64,000 nucleotides of DNA from Myxococcus stipitatus (GCF_037414475.1 NZ_CP147913.1:7893501-7957500), one strand, 5' to 3'; positions 51,141 through 60,282 are shown, counted from the stretch's first letter. A program made the numbers and translations. The notes: generated by a model from the letters alone, not told the origin.

Positions 51141-53540
51141 ATGCGTCCGTTGTCTTCGTTTCAGGCGGCCCTCCTCACCAGTCCCACCGGTTACTCGACG
51201 CACCCGCGCGTCTGGGTGAGGGACGCGAGAGGATTCTGGCTCAAGCTCAATTCCCTCTTTGACTCCGACTGGGTGCTGGGGGTGCGCATCAGCGAGAAGC
51301 TGGACGCCCCCGTGGCCGAGGCCGAGGTGACGCTGGCGCGCAGTGGCCCCGGTGGGACGCGTATGTCCCTCTCGCCGTTGGTGGTGCAGTCGCTCATCAA
51401 CACCACGGGAGGCGCATTCGCCCCGTTGCTGGCCGAGGCGGCCTACTTCCGCGTCGAGCTGGGGCTGGCGGCGCCGGGCCAGGTGCCCAAGGAGGAGGAC
51501 TACTTCGAGGTCTTCCGTGGCCGCATTGACGAGGTGGACCCGGGGGCCGAGGAGCTGAAGGTGGTGGGGCGTGACTTGGCCGGGCTCCTCCAGGACACCT
51601 TCATCGAGGTGGAGCGCGAGTATGGAGACGACTCCGCGGGCGTTCCGGTGCAGCACATCATCCAGGCCATCTGTAGCGACAACGGCCTGTCCAGCTTCGG
51701 CCTCTACGTGCCGGTGGACCCGCTCTCCCAACGGGGCAAGTACAAGCAGAAGGTGGAGCCGGTGCTGGACGCGGTGCGTACCCTCGCCCAGCGAATCGGT
51801 TGGGACTGCCGGATGAAGTGGCGGCCCAGTGCCGGGGCGTATGCGCTGACGCTCTATGCGCCGGACCGGCTGCAAACTGCCGAGGAGTGGGCCTATGGCC
51901 CGGACGAGTACGGCGAGCCCGACTCCGTGACACGCCAGCTCACGGACATTCGCACGGACGTCGAGGTCGTCTATTCCGACAGGGCGGACCTGGATGCCTC
52001 CGGCGTGCCCAGGCGCAAGCGCGTCACGGCGAGCAACCCCACGGTGCGGGCGCAGGTGGGGCGGCGGTGGATGCAGCTCGTGGAGGAGGACACCAGCAAC
52101 ATTGACAGCCAGGCGGAGGCCCAGCGGCTCGCGGACGCGGCGGTGGCGGACCTCTCCGTTTCGCCCCTCACGGTGGGGCTGACGGTGGACCCGCACCCGG
52201 GCATGGAGCTTGGAGACCTGGTGCGGGTGGTGCCGGACGGCATCCGCCTGGACACGGCGCAGCTCCTCGCCGTCCAGGAGATTGAGCACTCGTGCTCCAC
52301 GGATGGCGTGGCGCGCATGAAACTGGTGCTGCGCGGGCAGCCCTCGACGTCAGTGCGTGAGTGGCTGGAGCGCGACGCGCGGCCCGGCATCGCTCCGAGC
52401 GCGCCATTCACGGGGCCTGCCGCGCCCCAGGGTGTGAGAGCCATGCCCATCGTCAACGGCTTCACCGTGACGTGGACACCCGCGCCGTCCGGCCCTCGCT
52501 GGGAGGAGTATGAGCTGCATGTCTCCCGGGATGCAGGCTTCACGCCCTCGCGAGACACCTTCAAGGAAAGAGGGAAGCGGACTTCGTTTCAGGTGTCCGA
52601 CTTGAAGCCGGGCGTGACGTACTTCTGCCGAGTGGTGGGGCGGGACGTGAAGGGCAACGTGGGGGCGCCCTCCGAGGCGGTGTCCGTCACCTCGGCCTAC
52701 GTGACGCCCGGCGCGATGTTGCCGGGAGTGGCCTTCGGAGAGTCTCCACCCAACCCGGACTTCGAGGCGTGGAGCGTGGAGTCCTCGCCGCCGGACGCGT
52801 GGGTGATGGGCGAAGGGCTGTGGGGAGGACATGCCCAGGTGACGGAGGACGCCTTCACCGGGAAGCGCGCGGTGCGTTTGATGGCGAACTACACTCGCCT
52901 CGACTCGCAAGCGATGATTGCCCGTCCCGGGGACAGGTACAGCGTGGACGCGTTGGTGAAGTCGACGCAGTCTGGGTCGAGCCTGACCATCCAACTCGTC
53001 TGGCTGGGCGGCGCCTTCAACGAGGTGTCTGTCTCCACCATCAGCGACTTCTTGTCCCCTGGTGAGTGGCGCTCTGTCAGGGGCATCCAGACGGCTCCAA
53101 GTGGGACGCGCTACGTGCAGGTGCGCCTCCGCGTGCCCTACGTGCCCGGGACTCCATGGGTCCACGTCGATTCAGTGCGCCTGGAGCGAGTTGGGGGCAT
53201 CGTCGAGCGGTGGGCGGCGATTCGCTCGGAGCAAATCACCGACCTTGAGAACGGCTGGAGCGCGTGGAACACGGCTCACTTCCCGCTGGGGTACTACAAG
53301 AACAGCGACAACGAGGTGTCCATGCGTGGCCTGGTGCGCCCGGGGACGGTGGGCTACGTGACGCTCTTTCAATTCCCGGTGGGCTACCGGCCCAGTAGCG
53401 CGCGCATCTTCCCGATGCCCGCCACGAATGGCATTGCCCAGGGGCACGTCGACCCGGATGGACGCGTGCAAGTGTACTCCGTGCCGGAAGGCGCCTTGTG
53501 GGTGAGCCTGGACGGCGTGCGGTTCCGCGCCGAGCTGTAG
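51141..53540 (+). CDS. Tail tip / host-recognition protein with FN3 domain
   Basis: The protein has 799 residues. The N-terminal 420 resemble a tail hub (VLGVRISEKLDAPVAEAEVTLARSG, YFEVFRGRIDEVDPGAEELKVVGRDLAGLLQD, then a gp27/Tal-like region). A fibronectin type III domain lies at about 425-520 (PQGVRAMPIVNGFTVTWTPAP ... LKPGVTYFCRVVGRD). The C-terminal 270 residues are a carbohydrate-binding-like jelly roll and a receptor-type end. The ATG at 51141 follows the preceding stop codon by two bases; the frame is open further upstream without meaning. Confidence 0.8.
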   Translation: MRPLSSFQAALLTSPTGYSTHPRVWVRDARGFWLKLNSLFDSDWVLGVRISEKLDAPVAEAEVTLARSGPGGTRMSLSPLVVQSLINTTGGAFAPLLAEAAYFRVELGLAAPGQVPKEEDYFEVFRGRIDEVDPGAEELKVVGRDLAGLLQDTFIEVEREYGDDSAGVPVQHIIQAICSDNGLSSFGLYVPVDPLSQRGKYKQKVEPVLDAVRTLAQRIGWDCRMKWRPSAGAYALTLYAPDRLQTAEEWAYGPDEYGEPDSVTRQLTDIRTDVEVVYSDRADLDASGVPRRKRVTASNPTVRAQVGRRWMQLVEEDTSNIDSQAEAQRLADAAVADLSVSPLTVGLTVDPHPGMELGDLVRVVPDGIRLDTAQLLAVQEIEHSCSTDGVARMKLVLRGQPSTSVREWLERDARPGIAPSAPFTGPAAPQGVRAMPIVNGFTVTWTPAPSGPRWEEYELHVSRDAGFTPSRDTFKERGKRTSFQVSDLKPGVTYFCRVVGRDVKGNVGAPSEAVSVTSAYVTPGAMLPGVAFGESPPNPDFEAWSVESSPPDAWVMGEGLWGGHAQVTEDAFTGKRAVRLMANYTRLDSQAMIARPGDRYSVDALVKSTQSGSSLTIQLVWLGGAFNEVSVSTISDFLSPGEWRSVRGIQTAPSGTRYVQVRLRVPYVPGTPWVHVDSVRLERVGGIVERWAAIRSEQITDLENGWSAWNTAHFPLGYYKNSDNEVSMRGLVRPGTVGYVTLFQFPVGYRPSSARIFPMPATNGIAQGHVDPDGRVQVYSVPEGALWVSLDGVRFRAEL

Positions 53541-53555
53541 CCGCGGGAGCATGTG

Positions 53556-53578
53556 CCACGCCCAGAAAGTGTCCCCAT
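53556..53578 (+). promoter_or_regulatory. Phage 23-bp motif, site 9
   Basis: Reads CCACGCCCAG then AAAGTGTCCCCAT, followed by AAGAAGGAGA. The first good start codon is 61 bases downstream. Confidence 0.7.
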
Positions 53579-53639
53579 TGAAGAAGGAGAGCGGGAGACG
53601 TGCGGCATGCCGCCGCGCGTCCCGCGCGAAAGGCTCTCC

Positions 53640-54146
53640 ATGCTTCGTCCTTCGTTCCTCCTGGCGTCATGCCTCATGCTCGCGTCGCCCGCGTTGGCCG
53701 CCGAGGCGCCCGGCATACCGGACCCGAGCCGGGTTGAGGAGTTCGCGCGGCTGGTCTTCGACGCTGTGACGTCGCGCAACTGGGCCCTTGTCGCATCCCT
53801 CGCGGTGGTGGCGGTGGTGTACGCGCTGCGCCGCTTCGGCGGCACGCGCATCCCGTGGATTGCCTCCTCGCGGGCAGGGGCGGTGCTGGCCTTGCTCGTG
53901 TCCGTAGCGGGCGCGCTGGGAAACGCGCTCCTCGCGGGGACGCCCTTCACCTGGGGCCTTCTGCTCAAGGCGCTGGGCATCGGCCTGGGTGCGGCGGGCG
54001 GCTTCTCCGTACTGAAGGCGCTCCTCTTCGGTGACTCGGCGGTGAAGAAGGCCGAGGCGGCGGGCGAGGTGGCTGCTGGGGAGATTGCTGGCAAGGCGGC
54101 GGCGGTGGCCGTGCTGGCGCAACTCCACAAGGGCCGCAAGCCGTGA
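53640..54146 (+). CDS. Holin-like membrane protein
   Basis: The 168-residue protein has a signal peptide MLRPSFLLASCLMLASPALA and then membrane helices at about 55-70 (WALVASLAVVAVVYAL), 83-100 (AGAVLALLVSVAGALGNALL) and 105-130. The tail is Ala/Lys-rich. It is first in a short lysis-type operon after motif site 9, so a holin is likely. An export start like this also suits signal-arrest or pinholin types. Confidence 0.6.
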   Translation: MLRPSFLLASCLMLASPALAAEAPGIPDPSRVEEFARLVFDAVTSRNWALVASLAVVAVVYALRRFGGTRIPWIASSRAGAVLALLVSVAGALGNALLAGTPFTWGLLLKALGIGLGAAGGFSVLKALLFGDSAVKKAEAAGEVAAGEIAGKAAAVAVLAQLHKGRKP

Positions 54147-54442
54147 GGTGCCTGGTCCTGGCGCTGGCCTTGGTTGCATCGGGGCCGGTGCGCGCAGAGG
54201 ACGAGGTGCTGGATGTGGCCCGCGCCACCGTGACGCTTCAGGATGGGCGGACGGTGGACGTGGGCGAGGGCTGCTGGTTGTCCGCGGCGAGGTGCATAGG
54301 GACGGCCCGCGAGGTGCGCCGCCTCCAGGCTGAGAACGAGGCCCTGCGCGAGCAGGCAGGTGATGTGCCGCTGGTGAAGGTGCTCGTGGCGCTCGGCCTG
54401 GGGGTAGGGCTGGGCTTCGCGGTGGCGCAGCTCGCGAAGTAG
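54143..54442 (+). CDS. Spanin-like small envelope protein
   Basis: The 99-residue protein has an N-terminal signal peptide (MRCLVLALALVASGPVRAED), a coiled-coil segment (AREVRRLQAENEALREQAG) and a C-terminal membrane helix (VLVALGLGVGLGFAVAQL). Its GTG overlaps the holin-like stop codon. A role in joining inner and outer membranes at lysis fits position and topology, but the helix is C-terminal where Rz-type spanins have it N-terminal. Confidence 0.5.
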   Translation: MRCLVLALALVASGPVRAEDEVLDVARATVTLQDGRTVDVGEGCWLSAARCIGTAREVRRLQAENEALREQAGDVPLVKVLVALGLGVGLGFAVAQLAK

Positions 54443-54446
54443 GAAC

Positions 54447-54522
54447 GGGCGGCTGTGGAATCGGCGCGGTTGGTCTGGGACCTCGCTACGCCGTGAAACT
54501 GCGGCACTCACCACAGCCGCCC
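54447..54522. repeat. 12-bp inverted repeat closing the late operon
   Basis: GGGCGGCTGTGG (54447-54458) and its exact complement (54511-54522) are 52 bases apart, right after the last lysis gene. It may act as a terminator that separates phage lysis genes from cargo. Confidence 0.45.
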
Positions 54523-54658
54523 AGGCGGGACTAATCACAGGTCTCCCAGTGGGGCAACTGGGCCCCTCTTCGGCACCTACCTGGCGTGCTTGGCTTGGGA
54601 GGATTTCCGGATCAGTTGGGGTTTCCGCTTTGCTAGGGTCCGCAACGGAGACTTCGCG

Positions 54659-55561
54659 TTGCTTCGACCCTTTGCCCTACTGTCCGTCCTGTTGGGCGTC
54701 GCCGCTTCGGCGCAGCCCTCATCCGCGCCCAGAGAGCGTCAGGAGCGGCGTGTGGCCCTTTCAAGTGGCCCTGCCAACCCGGTCCCCGAGCTGCGTGTTG
54801 CGGCTGGGGTCGCAACGCTCCTTGTCTTTGATGCCCCGCTCGACCGTGGCTCGTTGGTGCTAGAGGGACGCGAGCGCTTCCGGCTGGTGGATGCAGGTGA
54901 CCGCGCGCTCGTGCTGGAGCCTGCTCTGGACCTTGGACCGGGTGAACGGCTCGGGCTACGTGTTCGATATGCGGGTAGTGCCACTCCAGAACAGGCTGGC
55001 TTCACCCTCACCACCCATGCGTCAGAGGTGGACACTCGCGTTGAGGTCTTTCGACGCAACGACTCGGTCGACCTCTTGCGAGCTGAGTTGGTGGACCTGC
55101 GCGCGCAGCTCAAAGCCCAGACAGAAGAGAATCAAAAGCTCCGGGAGGTGCGAAATGCGAGTCGACCGGTTGGGCTCATCATGTCGGGCATGCTGGACTA
55201 CAGAGGCGTGCGCGGATTCCGTGCCAAGGTAGCAACAGAGAGAGGTTTTGCGGCGCCTCTCAAGGTTGTTTCCGCCACAAGTTTTCGCGCGCCAAAATGG
55301 GCTGCCATTGGTGTCAAGGTATTCAACAATGGAACGACACCATGGATACCAAGTGCGGCTCGTGTCGTAAGCTTGAAGAGCGGAACGGTCGTGAGAGTGC
55401 TTGGAGTACAATCCGATTTGCCTCAGATTGGGCCGGGCGAGACCGGGGTCGTGGTGATTGAAACTGACGTGCCCTCGTGGCCCTCGGGGGAATTGTGTCG
55501 ACTGGAGTTTCTCGACAGCAATGGGACTCCCCTGACGTCCGTCTCAGGAATCGTGTTCTAG
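54659..55561 (+). CDS. DUF2381 exported protein
   Basis: The 300-residue protein starts at a TTG eight bases after GGAG. Its signal peptide is LLRPFALLSVLLGVAASA-Q. The mature part is beta-rich, with a coiled-coil segment (LLRAELVDLRAQLKAQTEENQKLREV) and a C-terminal beta domain (IGPGETGVVVIETD). It matches the DUF2381 family, found mostly in Myxococcales and often next to a Ser/Thr kinase gene. Here the kinase follows after 10 bases, so they form an operon. The role is unknown; a kinase-linked envelope sensor is plausible. Confidence 0.7.
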   Translation: MLRPFALLSVLLGVAASAQPSSAPRERQERRVALSSGPANPVPELRVAAGVATLLVFDAPLDRGSLVLEGRERFRLVDAGDRALVLEPALDLGPGERLGLRVRYAGSATPEQAGFTLTTHASEVDTRVEVFRRNDSVDLLRAELVDLRAQLKAQTEENQKLREVRNASRPVGLIMSGMLDYRGVRGFRAKVATERGFAAPLKVVSATSFRAPKWAAIGVKVFNNGTTPWIPSAARVVSLKSGTVVRVLGVQSDLPQIGPGETGVVVIETDVPSWPSGELCRLEFLDSNGTPLTSVSGIVF

Positions 55562-55571
55562 TGGATGCGCC

Positions 55572-57389
55572 ATGTTGACAGTCATTCATCACCCTGCACA
55601 GTTTCCTCCCGGCTATACAGTCCACGGCTGGCGGGTCGTGAAGCTCGTCGGCGCGGGGGCCTACGGTGCGGTCTACAAGGTGGAGATGAACGGAAAGCAC
55701 TACGCGATGAAAGTCGCGATGCACCGTTCTACGAGCGGCGACGATGGAAAGGCGGATGCACGCCTTCGTCGTGAACTGGGCTGTCTTGTCTTTCTCAGGC
55801 ACCCAAACATCATCGCGTCGCGAGCATATGGCCGCTGGCCTGACCTTGAGTCCGGCTGGCTCTATGTCGTGCTCGACTATGTGGACGGTTACACGCTAGC
55901 GGAATGGGTTGAGAAGGTTCACCCGACGCCGCAAGAGGTCGTCCGGCTCTTCTCGAAACTCGCTGCTGCTGTGGACTACATGCATGGTCGTGGTGTCTTC
56001 CACCGAGACTTGAAGCTGAACAATGTCATGGTGCGCGCTCGGGATGGCGAGCCGTTTGTGATTGATTTCAGCGCCGGGGATTACACCCATGCTGAAGACC
56101 TGACGGACGCCCCTCTTCCTCCCGGCACCAAGCGCTACCGCTCTCCCGAAGCGTCCAAATTCCTTCGAGAGAATGGCGAAGACCGGAACGCACGCTACGA
56201 GTTCAAGGCCACAGATGATGTCTATGCATTAGGCGTGTGCCTGTTTGACGTGCTGACGGCCCCTCGACCTGCTAGCGAAACAGTAAAGACGCCCATCGAG
56301 GGAAAAACGATGCCGCCCGACCCTCGATTGCTGAACGAGCGTGTGCCCGGCGGATTGAGTGATGCGGTGATGAGGTTCATCGCGCGCCGCCCCGAGCACC
56401 GTCCGCCATCGGCAGAAACGATGCGGCGTGAGCTAGAGGCGCTCGCGAAGGAGTCGGGGCCAGAGTGGCTATCCCCTCTGCACACCGCCACAGCACAGCC
56501 CGTTCTCGCTCCAGCGACCGGGACGGGTAAGGGCGCTAACAAGGCCCGTCCGCGTCGTGGATTCGTCGTGGGGGGCGTGGTGGGGATGCTCGCCGTCGTG
56601 GCCCTCGCGAGCCTCTTCATGTCGCGGCAAGAGGGGCATGTGTCGAACACGATGACTTCAGATGAACCCGCCGTGCAGCGAGACGCTGGAGGACTGGCCG
56701 AAGCCCTCCAGCGAGCCGTTGCCTCCCATGAGGATGCCGGTATGTCCCCGAGCCCCGCTGTCGCATCTCTTGCGCCTGAAACATCGCCCCTTGGGGTAGC
56801 GTTGCCGCCTCAAGCCCAAGTCCAGAAGGAAGAACCCGCCGTGAAGCGTGCCCCTGTCGTCGCCAGTACGTCCGAGCCCCAGGCCCCGAAGACCCCTGCA
56901 TCAAATGGCGGACGAGCGGAGTTCCTCAAGAAGTGCGCCATCGCCTCTGCCGCGGTCGCATTGCAGATGGGGTGCCCGAGCAGTTCCCAGGTACGTCCCG
57001 GCCCGAGTGATTGCCCCGATGAAGCGCGCGAGGCAATGTTCGAGGTCCTTCGCTTGCAGGTGAATGACTCTGTTGTGATTACCATCGACAGGCGCCAGCC
57101 CGGTTTCATGAGTGAGGCTGGCATTTATGCGGATGGTCCGGTGCGAGGTATTGTTAGTGACGGGAGTGATGAGTTGCCGACGGGCACGGTGCTCATTGGG
57201 CGTGTGTGGACGGGAGGAAATGCTCTTCTGGCTCGCTACACTGAAGCGCGTCTCCCCAGTGGAGACACGTACCCTGTTTGCATAGCGATTGGTGAGCGTG
57301 GGGCCGAGCCTGCCGAACCCGGACCACGACCTGGGACGGTCTCGTTCAATCGGAGCATGTATGGATACGCTGTAAAAGAGTGGCCATAG
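55572..57389 (+). CDS. Transmembrane Ser/Thr protein kinase
   Basis: The protein has 605 residues. The Hanks-type kinase domain (20-300) has P-loop VGAGAYGAVYK, ATP lysine AMKVA (Lys47), catalytic loop VFHRDLKLNNVM (Asp146), magnesium loop DFSAGD (Asp165, Ser where Gly is usual) and the RYRSPEA activation end. One membrane helix at about 331-350 (VVGGVVGMLAVVALASLFM) is followed by an outer region of 255 residues ending in a small mixed domain with two or three Cys. It pairs with the DUF2381 gene. All residues needed for catalysis except the Gly of DFG are present. Confidence 0.88.
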   Translation: MLTVIHHPAQFPPGYTVHGWRVVKLVGAGAYGAVYKVEMNGKHYAMKVAMHRSTSGDDGKADARLRRELGCLVFLRHPNIIASRAYGRWPDLESGWLYVVLDYVDGYTLAEWVEKVHPTPQEVVRLFSKLAAAVDYMHGRGVFHRDLKLNNVMVRARDGEPFVIDFSAGDYTHAEDLTDAPLPPGTKRYRSPEASKFLRENGEDRNARYEFKATDDVYALGVCLFDVLTAPRPASETVKTPIEGKTMPPDPRLLNERVPGGLSDAVMRFIARRPEHRPPSAETMRRELEALAKESGPEWLSPLHTATAQPVLAPATGTGKGANKARPRRGFVVGGVVGMLAVVALASLFMSRQEGHVSNTMTSDEPAVQRDAGGLAEALQRAVASHEDAGMSPSPAVASLAPETSPLGVALPPQAQVQKEEPAVKRAPVVASTSEPQAPKTPASNGGRAEFLKKCAIASAAVALQMGCPSSSQVRPGPSDCPDEAREAMFEVLRLQVNDSVVITIDRRQPGFMSEAGIYADGPVRGIVSDGSDELPTGTVLIGRVWTGGNALLARYTEARLPSGDTYPVCIAIGERGAEPAEPGPRPGTVSFNRSMYGYAVKEWP

Positions 57390-57552
57390 GCTCTCTTTGT
57401 AAAGACCGTTTACGGTGGCTGTAGTTTTTACCGGGTCATGGCTTCGTGCTGCTCACGACCTATAGCGTCGTTCACCTCGGACCCGACTGGGATTACCTTC
57501 TGTTTGCCTTCACGCAAGAGCACTCGCGGAGGGCATTCAGGAGACTCCCGTC

Positions 57553-58809
57553 ATGTCTGATGATTCCGACTCTCGGCTTTCCGAGGGATTGGTCCTCTTT
57601 TCCAATGGGGACACTTCGTATGAGCTTTTCCAACTCCTAGGTGAAGGCCCCAATGGGGAGCGAACCCTCTACGCGCGGCCCCGCACTCCAGCGGGGATTC
57701 AGGGCAAGGTGTTGGTCAAGTACGTGGCTCTCAGTGACGGGGGAGCACCGTCAGAGAGGCAGCAACGCGCGCGTTCACGGCTGGAAGAAGAAGTCCGGCT
57801 GGCCAGGTTCCTCAACCATCCCAACATTGCGCGCGTGCATGGCCTCTTCGAGCGGAAGAACGCGCTCTATGTTGCCAGTGAATGCGTTGGTGGATTCACG
57901 CTCGACTCGCTACTTGGCATTGCGCAGATGCGAGGGCGCTACTTCTCTGAGCCCTTCATCCTGTACGTGCTTGCGGAGGTTGCGGCAGCCCTGGCCTACG
58001 CACATTCACGAACGGACGATGCTGGAATCCCGCTGGGAATCGTCAACCGTGATGTGAACCCAACGCGAATTCGTCTCGTGCCACGAGGCGGCGTGAAGCT
58101 GACCGATTTTGGAGTGGCACTCTCTCGGCTGGCGGGTCGTGTGGCGACGTCACTCCCTCGCCCCAAAGGAGATGTCGTCTACTCCGCTCCGGAACTGCTG
58201 CTGGGTGAGGAGGTCGACGGGCGCGCGGACCTCTTCTCATTGGGCCTGACAATGTTGGAGTTCGCCACGGGGAGACACCTGTTCGACCCGGGCAATGCAA
58301 AGGTGACTGACCTCGAAGCTCGCATGACAGAGGAAGAGGGCAGGCGTGTCCTGAAAGCCGCCGTCCGGAGCATGGATGCAGGGCTGACGTCGGTGGGGGA
58401 AGACGCCATTCACTGGGCCATGGCGTTTCGCCCCTCAGATGTAGATTTCGCAGCGCAGGGGCTACCCGAAGGACTTCAGGTCATCCTGCGGAAGCTCCTC
58501 CAAAGACTGCCGTCGGAGCGGTTCGCATCGGCTGACGAGTTGGTAGTGGCGTTGCGCGCAAGAATGGCTGAACTGCTGCCCTATGGCCCGCCTGATGCGG
58601 TCATGGAGATTGAGCAAGCCCTCTTCGATGCGGGCAATGCAATGGATGAGTTGAACTTCAGCGATGACGAGGGTGGGTTTTCTCCTGTCTGTTGGCTCCC
58701 GCGAGAGTCTGACGCCGGGACACCGCCCGAGACGTGCAACGAAGACGAGCAGACGACGGACCCGGCCCCGGAGTTCCGTCGCGTTGGCAAGGCGCCGCCG
58801 ACCGCCTGA
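57553..58809 (+). CDS. Degenerate Ser/Thr kinase (probable pseudokinase)
   Basis: The 418-residue soluble protein has a kinase fold with glycine loop LLGEGPNGERTLY, a Lys56 strand (KVLVKYVALS) and DFG (185-187, LTDFGVA). The catalytic loop is changed: VNRDVNPTRIRL (164-175) has Asn for His, Asn169 for the catalytic Lys and Arg172 for the metal-binding Asn, though Asp167 stays. The C-terminal 100 residues are acidic. It lies 163 bases after the active-looking kinase and may regulate it or act as a scaffold. Confidence 0.75.
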   Translation: MSDDSDSRLSEGLVLFSNGDTSYELFQLLGEGPNGERTLYARPRTPAGIQGKVLVKYVALSDGGAPSERQQRARSRLEEEVRLARFLNHPNIARVHGLFERKNALYVASECVGGFTLDSLLGIAQMRGRYFSEPFILYVLAEVAAALAYAHSRTDDAGIPLGIVNRDVNPTRIRLVPRGGVKLTDFGVALSRLAGRVATSLPRPKGDVVYSAPELLLGEEVDGRADLFSLGLTMLEFATGRHLFDPGNAKVTDLEARMTEEEGRRVLKAAVRSMDAGLTSVGEDAIHWAMAFRPSDVDFAAQGLPEGLQVILRKLLQRLPSERFASADELVVALRARMAELLPYGPPDAVMEIEQALFDAGNAMDELNFSDDEGGFSPVCWLPRESDAGTPPETCNEDEQTTDPAPEFRRVGKAPPTA

Positions 58810-58929
58810 CGTCGGCACCTAATCCCTTTCACTCAACCTGATTCACCACCGGCCCGACTCAAGTCGCTGAGCTGACCGGGAGACGTGTGTTCTTCGTGCC
58901 TCATTCCGGGGCGCGCATGGGAGACGTGT

Positions 58930-60282
58930 ATGCAAAGGAAGCTGAGTTGGATTGCCGCGTTGCTGCTGTTGCTGCCTGGAGTCGCATGGGCACAGGAGCC
59001 CGACGAAGAGTCCTTGCCCGAGGAGCTGGAGGAAGAAGCGCCGGGGGTCGAGCCTGACGAAAGGTGGCGGAACCTGTTCCGCGTCGAGGCCACGACGTGG
59101 GCACTCTTGCCCCGTGCCGGAGTGGGAACGAAGGAAGGCTACTTCCAGGTCGAGCCCACCATCATCTTTGAGCGTGGCAAAGAGTTTGGCGTCGACCTTG
59201 GGACTCCGCTGCGGCTGCGCATGTGGGGACCCAAGGGCGGTGGGATTGTCCGGCGCGAGGACTGGGACGAGCTTTCGGACTGGGGGCAAGTGGTTCGCGC
59301 GCTCAAGCTGGGCTCGGACAATTCCCCGTTGGGCGTGTGGTTCGGACAGATAGACAGCTACACCCTGCTCTCTGGGCATCTCGTCCGACGCTACGCCCAC
59401 CGAGCGAACCCCAACTACCACCCCGCGGCGGGCGTCCTGACCGGAACCCTCGGGCCCGTCTATGTCGAGGCATTCACTTCCGACATCTTGGGCGCTCGTC
59501 TCATGGGAGCGGAGGTGGAGCTGGACCTGGAGCACATCCTCTTCGGCAAGCCCGAGAAGAAGTCCCGTTACACGTTGGCGACGTCCGTTGTCCACGACTG
59601 GGGGCGTGCTGGTGGTCGCACGGCCTCGGTGACGCTCGCGCACCTGGATGCGGTGGCCGTGCTGGTGATTCGGCCTGAGTTCGAGGCGCACGTCTTCGCG
59701 GGCTGGGGTGGAAGGCCCGGCATGGGTGGCGCATGGGGGGCAGTGGCGGGTGTCGGTGTGGATGCCGAGACGTCCACTCTGGACATGGTCTTGCGCCTCG
59801 AAGCGAGGAACCAGCGAGGGGGCTTCCGGCAAGGTTTCTTCGGGGCGGATTACGAACTGGCACGCTTCGAGGCGGCGGGGCCCAGTCCCGTGCCGATTGC
59901 GGATGCACCGTTCCCGGATGGCTACTCACTCTCCGGTGACGCGGAAGTTGGCTGGGATGCGGTGTCCTATGGAGGCCCGAGAGCACACCTGAAGCTCTCA
60001 TTGGGCGCCGAGGTCTTCTCATGGGGACGCGCTGATGTTGACGGACGTGTGGCGGTGCAGCTCTTCGAGCGCAGCTTGGAGCTGACGTTGAAGGGGCTCG
60101 CGGTTGGAGCGGGGAAGCCCGGAGCGCGCTACCTCGGTGCGGCGGAAGTCCGGTGGCGGCCTCTCGGTGGCGGGCTCTATGCGATGGGGACGGGGGGCAC
60201 GCTGCTCTTCCCCACGGCTGAAGGGACGTTGCGGCCTGGCGCGTTCGCCTCGGTGGGCCTGGGGGTGGACAATGCGCGCTAA
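58930..60282 (+). CDS. Outer-membrane beta-barrel of the toxin cassette
   Basis: The 450-residue protein has a signal peptide (MQRKLSWIAALLLLLPGVAWA-Q), an acidic linker (EEELEEEAPG-like) and many alternating beta strands (FGVDLGTPLRLRMWG, YTLATSVVHDWG, GRVAVQLFERSLELTLKG) ending near FASVGLGVDNAR. This is a porin-like barrel. It overlaps the toxin gene by 11 bases, so they are translated together. In Myxococcus sit loci an accessory gene (sitB) may precede sitA and aid delivery; this gene could have that role, but identity is not shown. Confidence 0.65.
   Translation: MQRKLSWIAALLLLLPGVAWAQEPDEESLPEELEEEAPGVEPDERWRNLFRVEATTWALLPRAGVGTKEGYFQVEPTIIFERGKEFGVDLGTPLRLRMWGPKGGGIVRREDWDELSDWGQVVRALKLGSDNSPLGVWFGQIDSYTLLSGHLVRRYAHRANPNYHPAAGVLTGTLGPVYVEAFTSDILGARLMGAEVELDLEHILFGKPEKKSRYTLATSVVHDWGRAGGRTASVTLAHLDAVAVLVIRPEFEAHVFAGWGGRPGMGGAWGAVAGVGVDAETSTLDMVLRLEARNQRGGFRQGFFGADYELARFEAAGPSPVPIADAPFPDGYSLSGDAEVGWDAVSYGGPRAHLKLSLGAEVFSWGRADVDGRVAVQLFERSLELTLKGLAVGAGKPGARYLGAAEVRWRPLGGGLYAMGTGGTLLFPTAEGTLRPGAFASVGLGVDNAR

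Noticed and set aside
24858..53578. 23-bp motif as a sigma-54 or T7-like promoter
   Set aside because: It lacks the GG-N10-GC pattern of sigma-54, and no single-subunit RNA polymerase gene is present in the prophage.
57601..57625. Motif-like ATGGGGACACTTCG in the pseudokinase gene
   Set aside because: Only about 14 bases match, the orientation points away from any start codon and it encodes a normal part of the kinase.
60018..60032. Motif-like CATGGGGACGCG in the barrel gene
   Set aside because: The match is too short and lies within coding sequence; judged to be chance.
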